A DNA stretch of 64,000 nt. Origin: PALSA-243 sp963743705. GTDB lineage: Bacteria; Acidobacteriota; Terriglobia; Bryobacterales; Bryobacteraceae. The notes under the pieces were generated by a model. It did not search any database. It was not told the DNA's origin and saw only the letters and a list, made by a program, of their open reading frames with translations. A program made the translations under genes and the position numbers. Shown one piece after another: positions 24,483 through 35,691 of the stretch. The stretch lies in assembly GCA_963743705.1 (NCBI GenBank), contig CAVUQS010000002.1, forward strand, positions 62,001 through 126,000. The letters are read 5' to 3'. Numbering within the stretch: the first letter of the stretch is position 1; every line of letters begins with the position of its first letter.

Positions 24483-25684
24483 CGGACTTTGGGATCGAGC
24501 GCCAGATAACCGCAGGCCACGGCGACCAGGAACATAGTCAGGGGCTCGCTGTCACCGAGATTGACCTCGACGAAGCCTTCCACCAGCGCCGCGATCACCA
24601 CTGCTGTTGCGCCGCGTAAGATGAAGCGGCGATCGTTCGGGCCGGGCGGCAGCGCCTTCAGACCGCGTTGGAAATCGAGCAGGATCCACGCGATCATCCA
24701 TAAAAAGACCAGCAGCACGGGAATGCCGCGCTCCGCGGCGTATTCGATATAGAGGTTGTGCAGGTGCCCGTAGAAGCCGACGGGCTTTTCGTGGATATCC
24801 TTGGGCATGTACTGATCGAACTGGACGCGCTGTTCTTCGGGCCCAATGCCGATGAAAGGATGTGCCTCGATCATGCGCAGGCCGGTGCGCCAGACTACGA
24901 CGTGGAATTGGTTGGAATCGACGGTCTTGGCGTGGAAGATGGACTCGACGCGGTCGCGGAGCGCCGCCGGAGATAGGAAGAAAATCAGCAGGGCCGCAAC
25001 TGGCAGGGCGAGGATTAAGATGCGGCGCCAAAACCAGATGAGATAGCCCGCGCCGACGGCCAGCGCGATCCACACGCCGCGGGTTTCGATCAATACGACC
25101 GACACCGAAAGAAGCGCGGCGCAGACGACCCAGAACCACTGCCGGCGCGGCTTGGGAGCGAAAAAGAGTAGCGCGGCCAGCATGAGCAGCGCGAAGGCCT
25201 CCTCGGCGGAGAAGGTGTTCCAGTGGCTGGTAAAGCCTCGGATGCGCGAGGCAACATAGTAATGATAGAAATCGCGGCCTAACTGGTGCGCCTGACTTAC
25301 TTTTTCACCGAATTGGAAGAAGCCGAAACAGGCGGTGAACGTGCCCAGCGCGGCCCAGGTGAGCATTAGCTTGCGTACCAGAGCGACGTCGCGCAGGCAG
25401 GAGTAGACGATCAACAGCTCGAAGAAGACCACCATCTTGCGGATTTGCGGCAAGCCTGTGTGTAAGTCGCCGGAGTGCAGCCAGGCGATGATGGTGCCGA
25501 GCAGAAAGATCGCGAGCGGCAGCTTAATTCGCGGGAGCCGCAGCGGTTGGCCCGAAAGCAGCAAGGCTACGAAGGCGGCCGCAAGCAGGATCTGGGAGGC
25601 CGCGATGCTGAGCATGATCGCGGCGGCGGAGCCGAAAGTCAGCCAAATGGCGACAGGCGCGAGCGCGGGGATGCGGGGTCTCAT
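24455..25684 (-). CDS. O-antigen ligase/Wzy-like polymerase membrane protein
   Basis: The 409-residue protein has about ten membrane helices and the Wzy_C (O-antigen ligase) pattern: a conserved periplasmic segment ETRGVWIALAVGAGYL, then WRTGLRMIEAHPFIGIGPEE and GHLHNLYIEYAAERGIP, whose His and Arg are typical of WaaL/Wzy proteins. Such proteins join undecaprenyl-linked glycan to lipid A core or polymerise glycan repeats. No other glycan genes are adjacent, so the substrate is unknown. Confidence 0.85.
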   Translation of the reverse strand: MRPRIPALAPVAIWLTFGSAAAIMLSIAASQILLAAAFVALLLSGQPLRLPRIKLPLAIFLLGTIIAWLHSGDLHTGLPQIRKMVVFFELLIVYSCLRDVALVRKLMLTWAALGTFTACFGFFQFGEKVSQAHQLGRDFYHYYVASRIRGFTSHWNTFSAEEAFALLMLAALLFFAPKPRRQWFWVVCAALLSVSVVLIETRGVWIALAVGAGYLIWFWRRILILALPVAALLIFFLSPAALRDRVESIFHAKTVDSNQFHVVVWRTGLRMIEAHPFIGIGPEEQRVQFDQYMPKDIHEKPVGFYGHLHNLYIEYAAERGIPVLLVFLWMIAWILLDFQRGLKALPPGPNDRRFILRGATAVVIAALVEGFVEVNLGDSEPLTMFLVAVACGYLALDPKVRYSDAPFQA

Positions 25685-25739
25685 GTCGTGGATAAGTAGA
25701 ACGGATCTGTGGTTAAAAGTATAACCTGCCCCTAACTTC

Positions 25740-27043
<1,304 letters not shown>

Positions 27044-27047
<4 letters not shown>

Positions 27048-28930
27048 TGCCGTTCCGGAACCGGCGCCAGTTGCGGCAGCGCCAGAGTGAAGCGCGAACC
27101 TTCACCGGGCTTGCTGGTCACGCCGATCTCTCCTCCGTGCTGCTCCACAATTTGTTGGACGATGGACAATCCGATTCCGCTGCCGGCCTCGCCCGACTCC
27201 TCCGCTTTTTTCGTCCGGTAGAACTTCTGGAAGATCTGCCTGACTTCTTTTTGATCCATGCCGATGCCTTGATCCTGGACGGCGACATGAATCTGGCCAT
27301 TCTCCTTCCACGCGGAGACGGAAACTTCCGTCCTCTGGGGAGAGTATTTTACTGCGTTCGTGAGTAGATTGTAGCAGGCGTACTCCATCAACTCGCGGTC
27401 GCCAGCGATCTGCAGATCGGCGTCAATCGGCGCTTCCGCGAGGGCGATGTGCTTGCGTTCGGCGAGCGGGCGCACGCGGTCGACGCACTGACCGATCATG
27501 TCGCCCACCGCGATGGGTTCGCGCTTGAGCTCCATTTGTCCGGCGGAGAGGCGCTCGACGTTGAGGAAGATTTCGACCATGCGCGCGAGACGCTTCGATT
27601 CGGAGTTGATGAGCAGCGAAAGCTGTTTGCGCTTCTCGTCTGTGAGCGCGTAGCGCGAGATCAGCTCGCTCGAGCCTTGAATGGCGGAAAGCGGCGTGCG
27701 CATTTCGTGGGTGACGAAGTGCATGGCCTGCTGGTAGCGTTCGCGCGCGGCCTGTTCGGTATGCCAGTTGCGGCGGACGACGAGGTGATAATAGGCGGCC
27801 GCGCAGAGGAAGGTCAGTGTGGTGGCGGCGGCCGGTATGGCGAACGAGAAGACCAGGCGGTGGGTAAAAAAGAAGTACGGCGTGGCGAAGGCGGCGAGGA
27901 CGACGGCGAAACCGCCGGCATAGGCCCACCAGCCCGGCAAGCAGCGGAACGAAAGCCCGATCAATGCCGCGGCTACGATGCTGAAAATCACCACCCAGAA
28001 GCCGCCGACATCCGTGATGTAAAGGCCGTTCGCCATGGTGTCGAAGGCCTGGGCGTTGATCTCGATGCCGGTGGTGCGGTGGCTGCCGACGGGCGTAGTG
28101 AGGCGGTCGCGCACTTCCGTGATGGCGGTGACGCCGATGAAGGCGGCCTTGCCGGCGAAGAGCGCGGCCTGCGACGGATCGTCGATGAGCTTTTGCATCG
28201 AGACGTGCGGCAACGGCTGCATGCTGCGCGGGGCGAAACTGATGCGCATGAGGCGCCCGTCTCCCGCATCGCGGCCCTGCAGCGATTTCACATTACCTTC
28301 GGGCACCGGGACGATGGCGCTGCCAACCTGCAGGGACTCCGGCGATTCGATGACGGTGGGCCCGCCGCGGTAGCGATCGAACGCCTGCAGCGCCAGGGCC
28401 CAGCGTTTTTTATGCCCGAACACTTTTTCGAGCGGGATAGCGCGGGTGATTTCGTCGTTGGTGTCTGGGGCGGCGTGAACATGCCCGAGCACGCCATCGG
28501 CTGCGGCCGTGAATTCGGGCAGCGGATCTTCCCAGGCGTCCTCAGTGAGATCGGTCGCGAGGACGAGATTGGGCGTCGCACGCATGGCGCCGGCGAGATC
28601 GTTGTCGATAGCCGTGTTCGCGCTGCGGTCGGCTAGCGTCAGATCGATGGCGACGGTTTTCGGATGGACAGCGCCGAGGATGCGCAGAGATTGCGCGAGC
28701 TTAGGCCGGATGCCCTGCATGCCGCCGGTGGTGGATTGCAGGGTGTGCTCGTCGATGGCGAGAATGGCGTATTTGGGCGTCCAGGCGGGCGGCTGGTAGG
28801 CGCGCAGCATGACGTCGTAGGCGTAATTGTCGAGCTCGTCGCCATGGATAGCGGCGCCGATGAGCGCGATGAGGCAAGACGCCGTCAGAAGCGCGATATA
28901 GGTTGCGGCGGTGGGCAGGCGGCGAGCCAT
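27044..28930 (-). CDS. CHASE2-domain sensor histidine kinase
   Basis: The 628-residue protein has an N-terminal membrane helix (about 10-28) and an extracytoplasmic CHASE2 domain (about 30-300; YAILAIDEHTLQ, VAIDLTLADRS, FIGVTAITEVRDRLTTP). Three membrane helices follow (about 310-385), then a HisKA domain with the phosphorylated His in FVTHEMRTPLSAIQG and an HATPase domain (NLLTNAVKYSP, DQGIGMD, GSGIGLSIVQQIV). CHASE2 binds an unknown external signal. It pairs with the NtrC-type regulator that it overlaps. Confidence 0.93.
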
Positions 28931-29014
28931 CGGCGTAAATCTAGCGTCGGGACGCAGCCCGGCTGGCGCGCCCTACGGCGTGCGCGGCGTCATGTTTTCA
29001 GTATAGTGGGGGAG

Positions 29015-30976
29015 ATGATGAGGTATTGCATTGCGCTGCTGGCTGTTGGGGCTGCATTCGGACAGATCAAATCGGTGCCTCCGGCCGGAATCGAGATTGC
29101 GGCCATGGAGCGGGCGGATTTATCGGCCGGGCTCGAGCGATTGCAGGCGGCCACGGCAAAATTGCGGGGCAATCCGCTGCTGCCGGATGTTTTAATTTAT
29201 CAGGAAGCGGTGCGCTACGCGCTGCAATACGACGAATTCTTCAAGGCAGACGAGGTGGCGAAGGCTCGCCTGTTGCTGCAGCATGGCGAGCAACGCGCAA
29301 GCGACCTGGCCGCGGGGCGCGCGCCCTGGACCACGGCGACCGGCCTGGTGGTGCGCGGGTACGTGTCGAAAATCGATCGCAGCGTGCAGCCATATGGGCT
29401 GGTTGTGCCGGCGTCTTACTCTCCCGATGCGCCGCACCGCTGGCGGCTGGATGCATGGTTCCACGGGCGCAACGAGACGCTGAGCGAGATCAATTTTCTG
29501 GCGGACCGCGAGAAGAATCAGGGCGAGTGGGCGCCGCGCGATACGATCGTGCTGCATTTATACGGGCGGTTTTGCAACGCCAGCCGCTTTGCGGGCGAAG
29601 TCGATTTCTTCGAGGCGCTGGATGCCGTGAAGCGGCAATATCCGATCGACGAAAATCGCGTTCTAGACCGCGGTTTTAGCATGGGCGGCGCGTCCGCCTG
29701 GGATATGGGCACGCATCATGCCGGCATGTTCGCCGCGGTGCAGCCCGGCGCGGGATTCAGCGAGACCATCGAATATCTCAAGCTCAAACTGACGGGCGAT
29801 GCCACGCCGCCGTGGTGGGAACAGAAGCTATTCCATCTTTACGATGCGACGGATTACGCGGTGAATCTGTCGAACACGTCGACGGTGGCGTACAACGGCG
29901 AAATCGATCCGCAGAAGCAGGCGGCGGACAAGATGGAGCAGGCGATGGCGCAGGAAGGGTTGCGCATGATCCGCGTGGTGGGACCACAGACGGCGCATAA
30001 GTATCATCCGGATTCGAAAATCGAGATCGCGGGGATGCTGGATGCGATCGCCGAAAGAGGCCGCGATCCGTATCCGCGTGAAATCAAGTTCACCACCTGG
30101 ACGCTGGCCTACAACCGCATGAAGTGGGTGGCGATCGACGGGCTGGGGCAGCATTGGGAGCGGGCACGCGTGAATGCGGCGATCGCCGGCGACAGCGCGG
30201 TGACGGTAGACACGTCGAACGTGACGGCATTTTCGCTCGAAATGGGCTCCGGCGGATGCCCGCTGGATTTGACGCGCAAGCCGGTGGTGACTATCGACGG
30301 TCAGAAGGTGACCGCGCCGGGACCGATGTCGGACCGCTCGTGGGCCGCGCATTTCCGCAAAGCCGGGACACAGTGGGCAGTGACGGAATCGGCCGCCCTT
30401 CCGGGGCTGCAGAAGCGTCATGGCTTGCAAGGGCCGATCGACGACGCGTTCTTGAATAGTTTTGTGTTCGTCTCCCCCACCGGCGCGCCCATGGCGCCGG
30501 CGGTGGGCAAGTGGGTGGAAAGCGAAGAAGCGCGGGCCATCAAGGAATGGCGGCGCGAGTTCCGCGGCGAGGCGCAGGTGCGGCGCGACACGGAAGTTAC
30601 CGACGCGGATATCGCCGCGAGCAACCTGGTGCTGTGGGGCGACCCGTCGAGCAACAAGATCCTGGCGCGGATTGCGGATAAGCTGCCGGTGAAATGGACG
30701 CCGCAAGGGATCGTGGCCGGCAAGGAACGCTACGCGGCCGATACGCATGCGGTAATTTTGATTTATCCGAACCCGTTGAATCCGAGTAAGTATGTCGTGC
30801 TGAATAGCGGCTTCACGTTCCGCGAGGCCGACTATCTGAGCAACGCGCGCCAAACGCCCAAATTGCCGGATTACGCGGTGGCGGACCTGACCACGCCGCC
30901 CGATGGACGATTCCCGGGCAAGATTGTCGCGGCGGGTTTCTTCGATGAGAACTGGCAGTTGAATGTGGGGCGTTGA
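29015..30976 (+). CDS. Secreted alpha/beta-hydrolase (prolyl-oligopeptidase-like)
   Basis: The protein of about 653 residues has a short signal peptide (MMRYCIALLAVGAAFGQ) after GGGGGA. The frame is open further upstream, but that part lies over the kinase's 5' end. The central hydrolase domain has the nucleophile elbow RGFSMGGASAW (Ser222), an acid region in VAYNGEIDPQKQ and His in PQTAHKYHPDSK, a complete Ser-Asp-His triad. Flanking regions are beta-rich (residues 350-640). This resembles S9/esterase-type acidobacterial secreted enzymes. The substrate is unknown. The next gene follows by 44 bases. Confidence 0.75.
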   Translation: MMRYCIALLAVGAAFGQIKSVPPAGIEIAAMERADLSAGLERLQAATAKLRGNPLLPDVLIYQEAVRYALQYDEFFKADEVAKARLLLQHGEQRASDLAAGRAPWTTATGLVVRGYVSKIDRSVQPYGLVVPASYSPDAPHRWRLDAWFHGRNETLSEINFLADREKNQGEWAPRDTIVLHLYGRFCNASRFAGEVDFFEALDAVKRQYPIDENRVLDRGFSMGGASAWDMGTHHAGMFAAVQPGAGFSETIEYLKLKLTGDATPPWWEQKLFHLYDATDYAVNLSNTSTVAYNGEIDPQKQAADKMEQAMAQEGLRMIRVVGPQTAHKYHPDSKIEIAGMLDAIAERGRDPYPREIKFTTWTLAYNRMKWVAIDGLGQHWERARVNAAIAGDSAVTVDTSNVTAFSLEMGSGGCPLDLTRKPVVTIDGQKVTAPGPMSDRSWAAHFRKAGTQWAVTESAALPGLQKRHGLQGPIDDAFLNSFVFVSPTGAPMAPAVGKWVESEEARAIKEWRREFRGEAQVRRDTEVTDADIAASNLVLWGDPSSNKILARIADKLPVKWTPQGIVAGKERYAADTHAVILIYPNPLNPSKYVVLNSGFTFREADYLSNARQTPKLPDYAVADLTTPPDGRFPGKIVAAGFFDENWQLNVGR

Positions 30977-31020
30977 ACCCAGAGCGATTTCGCACTGGCC
31001 GCGAGGCATAGAATAGATCC

Positions 31021-33402
31021 ATGAGGGGTGTGGCGTTTGCGCTTCTTTTTCCGGCGATGCTGGCGGCGGGTCCGGCGGCCGATGTGGCGCGGGCGATTCA
31101 GGAAGCGGAGTTCGATCGCGGCGAGTGCTATCGGGTGCGCGATTTGACGCTGGTCAAGGAAGATATCCGCATCTACCTGACCGAGGGTCACCTGATGTTC
31201 AGCAAGCCGATCGCGGGGCGCCGCATCGCGGCGGTGTTTTCGGCGGATGTTGAAGGCGGCGACGCCGAGGTGATCGTGCTGCCTCCCGACCGGGCGGAGC
31301 GGCGGTCGCTGGCGACGTTCATCCACACGCCGAATCTCGACGATCATTTCCACACGGCAATCTTCCTTTTTACGGGGAGCGAATATGACGACCTGAAAGA
31401 GGCGATGGCGCAGAATCCGTCAAACAAGAAGATGCCGGAAATCGGCGCGTTAATGGATGAGCAGTTCGGCGGCACGTTGCGGCATCTGGCGACGAGTTAC
31501 GAGACGCGGCTGACGCTCGATCTGATGGGACGTCCGGGACGGCAAGCGGACCTCTTCACGGGAATTTTCGATAGCCCTAAACTCGGCACCTTCGACGTGA
31601 TCTACGATCCGGATAACCAGGAACAGATCGTCGCCGGGCAGGTGCTAAACAAAGACAAGCGCGTTTACTTCGACGACTGGGTGAGCTTCGCCTCGGCCTC
31701 CACGCGGAAGAATCCGGCGCCGACGCGGCGCGACCTGGAGGTGAGCGATTATCGCATCGATGCGACAATTCATCCCGACCTTTCGATGAGCGCGGTGACG
31801 CGGGTGAAGGTGAAGCCGACGGCCGGTCCGATGCCGGCGGCGCGGTTCGAGGTTTCGCCGTCGATCACGGTGACGGGCGTAACGGTGGATGGAAAGACTG
31901 CTGACGTGCTGCAGCCGGATTCACTGCGCGGGAATCTGCTGGCGCGCGGCAATCACATTTTCCTGGTGATACCAAGCGAGCCGATGGTGGCTGGGCGCGA
32001 GTACGAATTCGAGTTCCGGCACGAAGGCAAAGTGATTTTGGATGCGGGCGACGGCGTCTATTATGTGGCGGCGCGCGGCACGTGGTACCCAATGAATGGG
32101 CTGCAATACGCCACGTTCGATTTGACGTTTCACTATCCGTCGAAATTCGACCTGGTGGCGCCCGGCGATGTAGTGAGCGACCAAACCGAGGGCGACGTGC
32201 GCGTCACGCGGCGGCGGACAGCAGCGACCATCCGCATGGCGGCGTTCAACCTGGGCAGCTTTGCGCACGCCAAGGCCGAACGCGGCGGATATTCCGTGGA
32301 CGTTTGCGCCAACCGCCGACTGGAAAGCGCGCTGCAGCCGGTAACGCCGACGATTCCGCCGGATCTAACCAACATGCGGCGGCGCACGCCGACTTCGCTC
32401 ACGGCGTCGATGCCGGCGGAGGCTCCGCCGAACCCAATGGCGCGATTGCAAACGCTAGCCTCGGATGTCGCGACCGCGCTCGATTTCATGGCGGCGAGAT
32501 TCGGGCCGCCGGCATTGCCGCAGCTTACGGTTTCGCCGATTCCCGGCACATTTGGCCAAGGCTTTCCCGGCCTGATTTATATGTCCACGCTGGCGTATTT
32601 GAAGAACGTGCCGGGCAGCGCGGCCGCGCCGCGAGCGTTGGACTTATTCTTCCAAGACGTGTTGTATGCCCACGAAACCGCGCATCAATGGTGGGGCAAC
32701 CGGGTTACCGCGGAAAGTTATCGCGATTACTGGCTGATGGAAGCGCTGGCTAACTACTCGGCGCTTTTGTATCTGGAGAAACACAAGGGACAGCGGGCGG
32801 CGGACCAGATGTTGGATTCATACCGCACGGCCCTGTTGGAAAAGAACGAGGCGGGCGAGACCAAGGAATCGGCCGGACCCATCGTGCTGGGCCAGCGATT
32901 GCAGAATTCGGTACAGCCGACAGCGTGGACGGCGATTACCTATGGCAAGGGCTCATGGATTATTCACATGCTGCGGCGGCGCATGGGCGACGAGCGCTTT
33001 CTCGCCATGCTGGCGGGCATCATGAAGAAATACGACCACCAGTCGATCACCACGGAACAATTCCGGCAGGAAGCGGCACAAGCGTTGCCGCCGAAATCGG
33101 AAGACCCGAAATTAGAGGCGTTCTTCTCGCAGTGGGTATATGGGACGGGGATTCCCCAGTTGAAGTTCACTTACACCGTGAAGGGCGTGGCGCCGGCGGT
33201 GAAGCTCACGGGGACATTGACGCAGACGGGCGTGGACGACGAATTCAGCGCATGGACGCCGGTGGAGATCCAGTTCGGCAAGGGTCCGGGCATTACAAAA
33301 TGGTTGGCGGCGGGGAGCGATCCGGTGACGTTTACGATGACGCTAAAACAGGCGCCGTCGCGGGTGGTGTTGGATCCAAAGAATGCGGTGCTGAAGCGGT
33401 AA
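31021..33402 (+). CDS. M1-family metallopeptidase
   Basis: The 793-residue protein has a signal peptide (MRGVAFALLFPAMLAAGPA). The gluzincin motif is H551-E-T-A-H555 with the third zinc ligand E574 eighteen residues later (LMEALANY). The exopeptidase GAMEN loop typical of aminopeptidase N is replaced by GQGFPGLIYMSTLAYL, so it belongs to the divergent exported M1 branch and the cleavage mode is uncertain. The C-terminal ~150 residues are helical followed by a beta-sandwich. It lies 44 bases after the hydrolase gene, probably co-transcribed. Confidence 0.88.
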   Translation: MRGVAFALLFPAMLAAGPAADVARAIQEAEFDRGECYRVRDLTLVKEDIRIYLTEGHLMFSKPIAGRRIAAVFSADVEGGDAEVIVLPPDRAERRSLATFIHTPNLDDHFHTAIFLFTGSEYDDLKEAMAQNPSNKKMPEIGALMDEQFGGTLRHLATSYETRLTLDLMGRPGRQADLFTGIFDSPKLGTFDVIYDPDNQEQIVAGQVLNKDKRVYFDDWVSFASASTRKNPAPTRRDLEVSDYRIDATIHPDLSMSAVTRVKVKPTAGPMPAARFEVSPSITVTGVTVDGKTADVLQPDSLRGNLLARGNHIFLVIPSEPMVAGREYEFEFRHEGKVILDAGDGVYYVAARGTWYPMNGLQYATFDLTFHYPSKFDLVAPGDVVSDQTEGDVRVTRRRTAATIRMAAFNLGSFAHAKAERGGYSVDVCANRRLESALQPVTPTIPPDLTNMRRRTPTSLTASMPAEAPPNPMARLQTLASDVATALDFMAARFGPPALPQLTVSPIPGTFGQGFPGLIYMSTLAYLKNVPGSAAAPRALDLFFQDVLYAHETAHQWWGNRVTAESYRDYWLMEALANYSALLYLEKHKGQRAADQMLDSYRTALLEKNEAGETKESAGPIVLGQRLQNSVQPTAWTAITYGKGSWIIHMLRRRMGDERFLAMLAGIMKKYDHQSITTEQFRQEAAQALPPKSEDPKLEAFFSQWVYGTGIPQLKFTYTVKGVAPAVKLTGTLTQTGVDDEFSAWTPVEIQFGKGPGITKWLAAGSDPVTFTMTLKQAPSRVVLDPKNAVLKR

Positions 33403-33520
33403 TCGCTGCGAGAGATTGCACCGAACCGCCTGGGTACACTTCGCGTCGCGCGGGCCGCATCTGCCGCCTGCGGATAGAGTTTAGATCTTCACGCGCAAAG
33501 AACAGGCGCGAGGGCCTGTC

Positions 33521-33832
33521 CTATTGGCTCCCGGCGGCGGCCGCGGAGGTTCCCTTACGGTTTAAGAAGCATTCCCGGCAGAAGACCGGGCGCCCCTGGG
33601 TAGGCTTGAACGGCACCGTGGTTTCCCGTCCGCATTGGGAACAGGTGGTCATGGTTTCCGTCTTGGAAAAGCCCCCGCCAGACGATCCCTGGCGCTTCCC
33701 CTTGCAAATCTTGCAACGCTTGGGCTCGTTCTTGAAATTCTTGTCGTGGAAGAAGTGCTGTTCTCCCGCTGTAAATACAAAATCCGCGCCGCAATCCACG
33801 CACTTAAGGACGCGGTCCTGAAACTCTGGCAT
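33521..33832 (-). CDS. Small zinc-ribbon protein
   Basis: The 103-residue product from ATG 33832 has four CxxC pairs: C11/C14, C40/C43, C64/C67 and C85/C88. They form two zinc ribbons: MPEFQDRVLKCVDCGADFVF with CKICKGKRQ, and CSQCGRETTVPFKPTQGRPV with FCRECF. The spacing matches small bacterial zinc-ribbon proteins of unknown role, probably RNA- or protein-binding. A longer frame up to 33985 lacks a sensible N-terminus. It lies downstream of rpsU on the same strand (79-base gap). Confidence 0.8.
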   Translation of the reverse strand: MPEFQDRVLKCVDCGADFVFTAGEQHFFHDKNFKNEPKRCKICKGKRQGSSGGGFSKTETMTTCSQCGRETTVPFKPTQGRPVFCRECFLNRKGTSAAAAGSQ

Positions 33833-33911
33833 ATCTACTGGCCCCGTTATCCGACTTGGACTGGTTTGACTCAGACAGCAGCGGGCCCCCCGCCCGCTGC
33901 TGTCCAGTTGG

Positions 33912-34109
33912 TTACTCGACTTCCCGGCGTGACTTCTTCCGGTTTCGTTTGCGGGCCAGCGCTTGCTTGGCCCGGCGCTTCTCACCTGGTTTGAGATAGA
34001 AGGAGTGACGTTTCACTTCCTTGATGATGTCCTCTTGCTGGACTTTTCTCTTAAACCGGCGTAGGGCGTTCTCAAGAGTTTCGCCCTCTTGAAGCTTTAC
34101 TTCCGCCAA
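33912..34109 (-). CDS. rpsU: 30S ribosomal protein S21
   Basis: This 65-residue basic protein reads AEVKLQEGETLENALRRFKR, then VQQEDIIKEVKRHSFYLKPG and the Lys/Arg-rich tail RAKQALARKRNRKKSRREVE, standard for bS21. The start is the TTG at 34109, set by a GGAGGTG site 8 bases upstream; the ATG at 34127 is the wrong side of that site. bS21 sits near the anti-Shine-Dalgarno of 16S rRNA and helps initiation. A good promoter lies at 34223-34250, leaving a leader of about 105 bases. Confidence 0.93.
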   Translation of the reverse strand: MAEVKLQEGETLENALRRFKRKVQQEDIIKEVKRHSFYLKPGEKRRAKQALARKRNRKKSRREVE

Positions 34110-34222
34110 ACGAAATACACCTCCCAACTAGACCAAATTTACTGTGCGTGTGGAATTCACCGACGACCAGACCTGAAGCCGAGTCCCCGAAAAATTCTGC
34201 GCAGCGCACAGAAGGTACTGAT

Positions 34223-34250
34223 ATCATAGGGTGTTGACAGATAAAGTCAA
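34223..34250 (-). promoter_or_regulatory. Sigma-70-type promoter of rpsU
   Basis: On the minus strand TTGACT (34250-34245), 16 bases, TATGAT (34228-34223). It faces away from glgC, which starts on the other side. A plus-strand TTGACA (34234-34239) overlaps it but has no matching -10. Confidence 0.65.
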
Positions 34251-34327
34251 GACCCATTTTTTAGTCGCTCCAGCAATACTCCAGTACTTCTGAACGAAAT
34301 CGCTATTTTTCAGGAATTTACGCTGAA

Positions 34328-35533
34328 ATGGAGAACATCTTAGCGATCTTGTTGGCTGGAGGGGCCGGAGAACGGCTTTTCCCCCTCACAAAGGACATCG
34401 CGAAACCTGCGGTTCCCTTCGGAGGCGCCTACCGGATCATCGACTTCACGCTGTCGAACTGTATTAATTCCGACGTCCGGCGCATCCTAATCCTAACACA
34501 ATACAAGTCTTTAGAGCTGATTCGGCACGTCCGTCACGGGTGGAATATATTGTCGCCCGAGATGGGGGAATACGTCGAAACCTTACCCCCGATGAAGCGA
34601 GTAAGCGATGACTGGTATCAGGGAACGGCCGATGCCGTATTTCAGAATTACCAGAGCATCGAGGCAGAGGGGGCCCGGCAGGCGCTCATTCTCTCCGGCG
34701 ACCACATATATAAGATGAACTACCGCGATATGGTGGATTGGCACAACCAGCATCAGGCCGATATCACCATCGCGACCATTCAGGTCCCCCCGGCGGAAGC
34801 CGGCCGCTTCGGCATTGCCGATGTCGATGAGGACTACCGCATTGTGAACTTCGAGGAGAAGCCGCAGCACGGGAACCCGAAACGCTCGCGCTTCGATCCG
34901 GAGATGGTTAGCGCGTCGATGGGCATCTACGTTTTCAATACGGACGTGTTACTGCGCGTATTGCACGAAGACGCACAAGATCCCAATTCGAGCCACGACT
35001 TCGCCAAGGACATTCTGCCGAAACATCTGAACAGCGCGCGCGTAGTCGCCTACGATTTCCGCGACATGAACGCCAAACAGGTTCGTTACTGGCGCGACGT
35101 GGGAACGCTCGACGCCTTCTACGAAGCCAACATGGATCTGGTTTCGGTAACTCCGGAATTCAACCTATACGACGAGCGCTGGCCGATTCGCACGCGAGCG
35201 GGCCAGCAGCCGCCAGCCAAATTCGTGTTCGCCGAGGAAGGCCGCCGCGCAGGCGTGGCGATGGATTCGATTGTCAGCGCGGGGTGCATCATTTCCGGCG
35301 GCCGGGTTTTGCGCAGCGTGCTCTCGCCAGGCGTGCGCGTTCACAGTTTTTGCGAAGTGGAGTATTCGATCCTGATGCCGAACGCGGTGATCTGCCGCAA
35401 GGCGCGCGTGCGGCGGGCGATTGTGAACACCGGCGTAACGGTGCCGGAATCGGCGGCGATCGGGTTCGATGCCGAGGCCGACCGCGCGCAAGGCTACACC
35501 ATTACCGAAGGCGGAATTACGGTAGTGGGTTAG
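34328..35533 (+). CDS. glgC: Glucose-1-phosphate adenylyltransferase
   Basis: The 401-residue protein makes ADP-glucose from ATP and glucose-1-phosphate, the committed step of glycogen synthesis. The N-terminal nucleotidyltransferase domain has AILLAGGAGERLFPLT, KPAVPFGGAYRIIDFTLSN, WYQGTADAVFQN, LSGDHIYKMNY and NFEEKP. The C-terminal left-handed beta-helix (about 290-400) includes SIVSAGCIISGGRVLRSVLS and SILMPNAVI. Length and motifs are complete. No other glg gene is adjacent. eno follows after 158 bases. Confidence 0.95.
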   Translation: MENILAILLAGGAGERLFPLTKDIAKPAVPFGGAYRIIDFTLSNCINSDVRRILILTQYKSLELIRHVRHGWNILSPEMGEYVETLPPMKRVSDDWYQGTADAVFQNYQSIEAEGARQALILSGDHIYKMNYRDMVDWHNQHQADITIATIQVPPAEAGRFGIADVDEDYRIVNFEEKPQHGNPKRSRFDPEMVSASMGIYVFNTDVLLRVLHEDAQDPNSSHDFAKDILPKHLNSARVVAYDFRDMNAKQVRYWRDVGTLDAFYEANMDLVSVTPEFNLYDERWPIRTRAGQQPPAKFVFAEEGRRAGVAMDSIVSAGCIISGGRVLRSVLSPGVRVHSFCEVEYSILMPNAVICRKARVRRAIVNTGVTVPESAAIGFDAEADRAQGYTITEGGITVVG

Positions 35534-35691
35534 CGGCTGCCGGTGGCGAAACGCTTTGCACACATGCGATACTCGATTTTCGGGCTTGATTTTCCTTCCG
35601 CCCGATCTGAGTTTGGAGCATTTCAACCCACGATGATTTTTGTTCATTCTAAGTTTCAGATCGCGACTCGTTCGCTCGCCGGAGGCACATT

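Noticed and set aside
27449..28636. 395-codon rightward open frame
   Set aside because: It is antisense to the CHASE2 kinase and has no recognisable domain.
29828..31009. 393-codon leftward open frame
   Set aside because: It is antisense to the secreted hydrolase, which has a signal peptide and catalytic triad.
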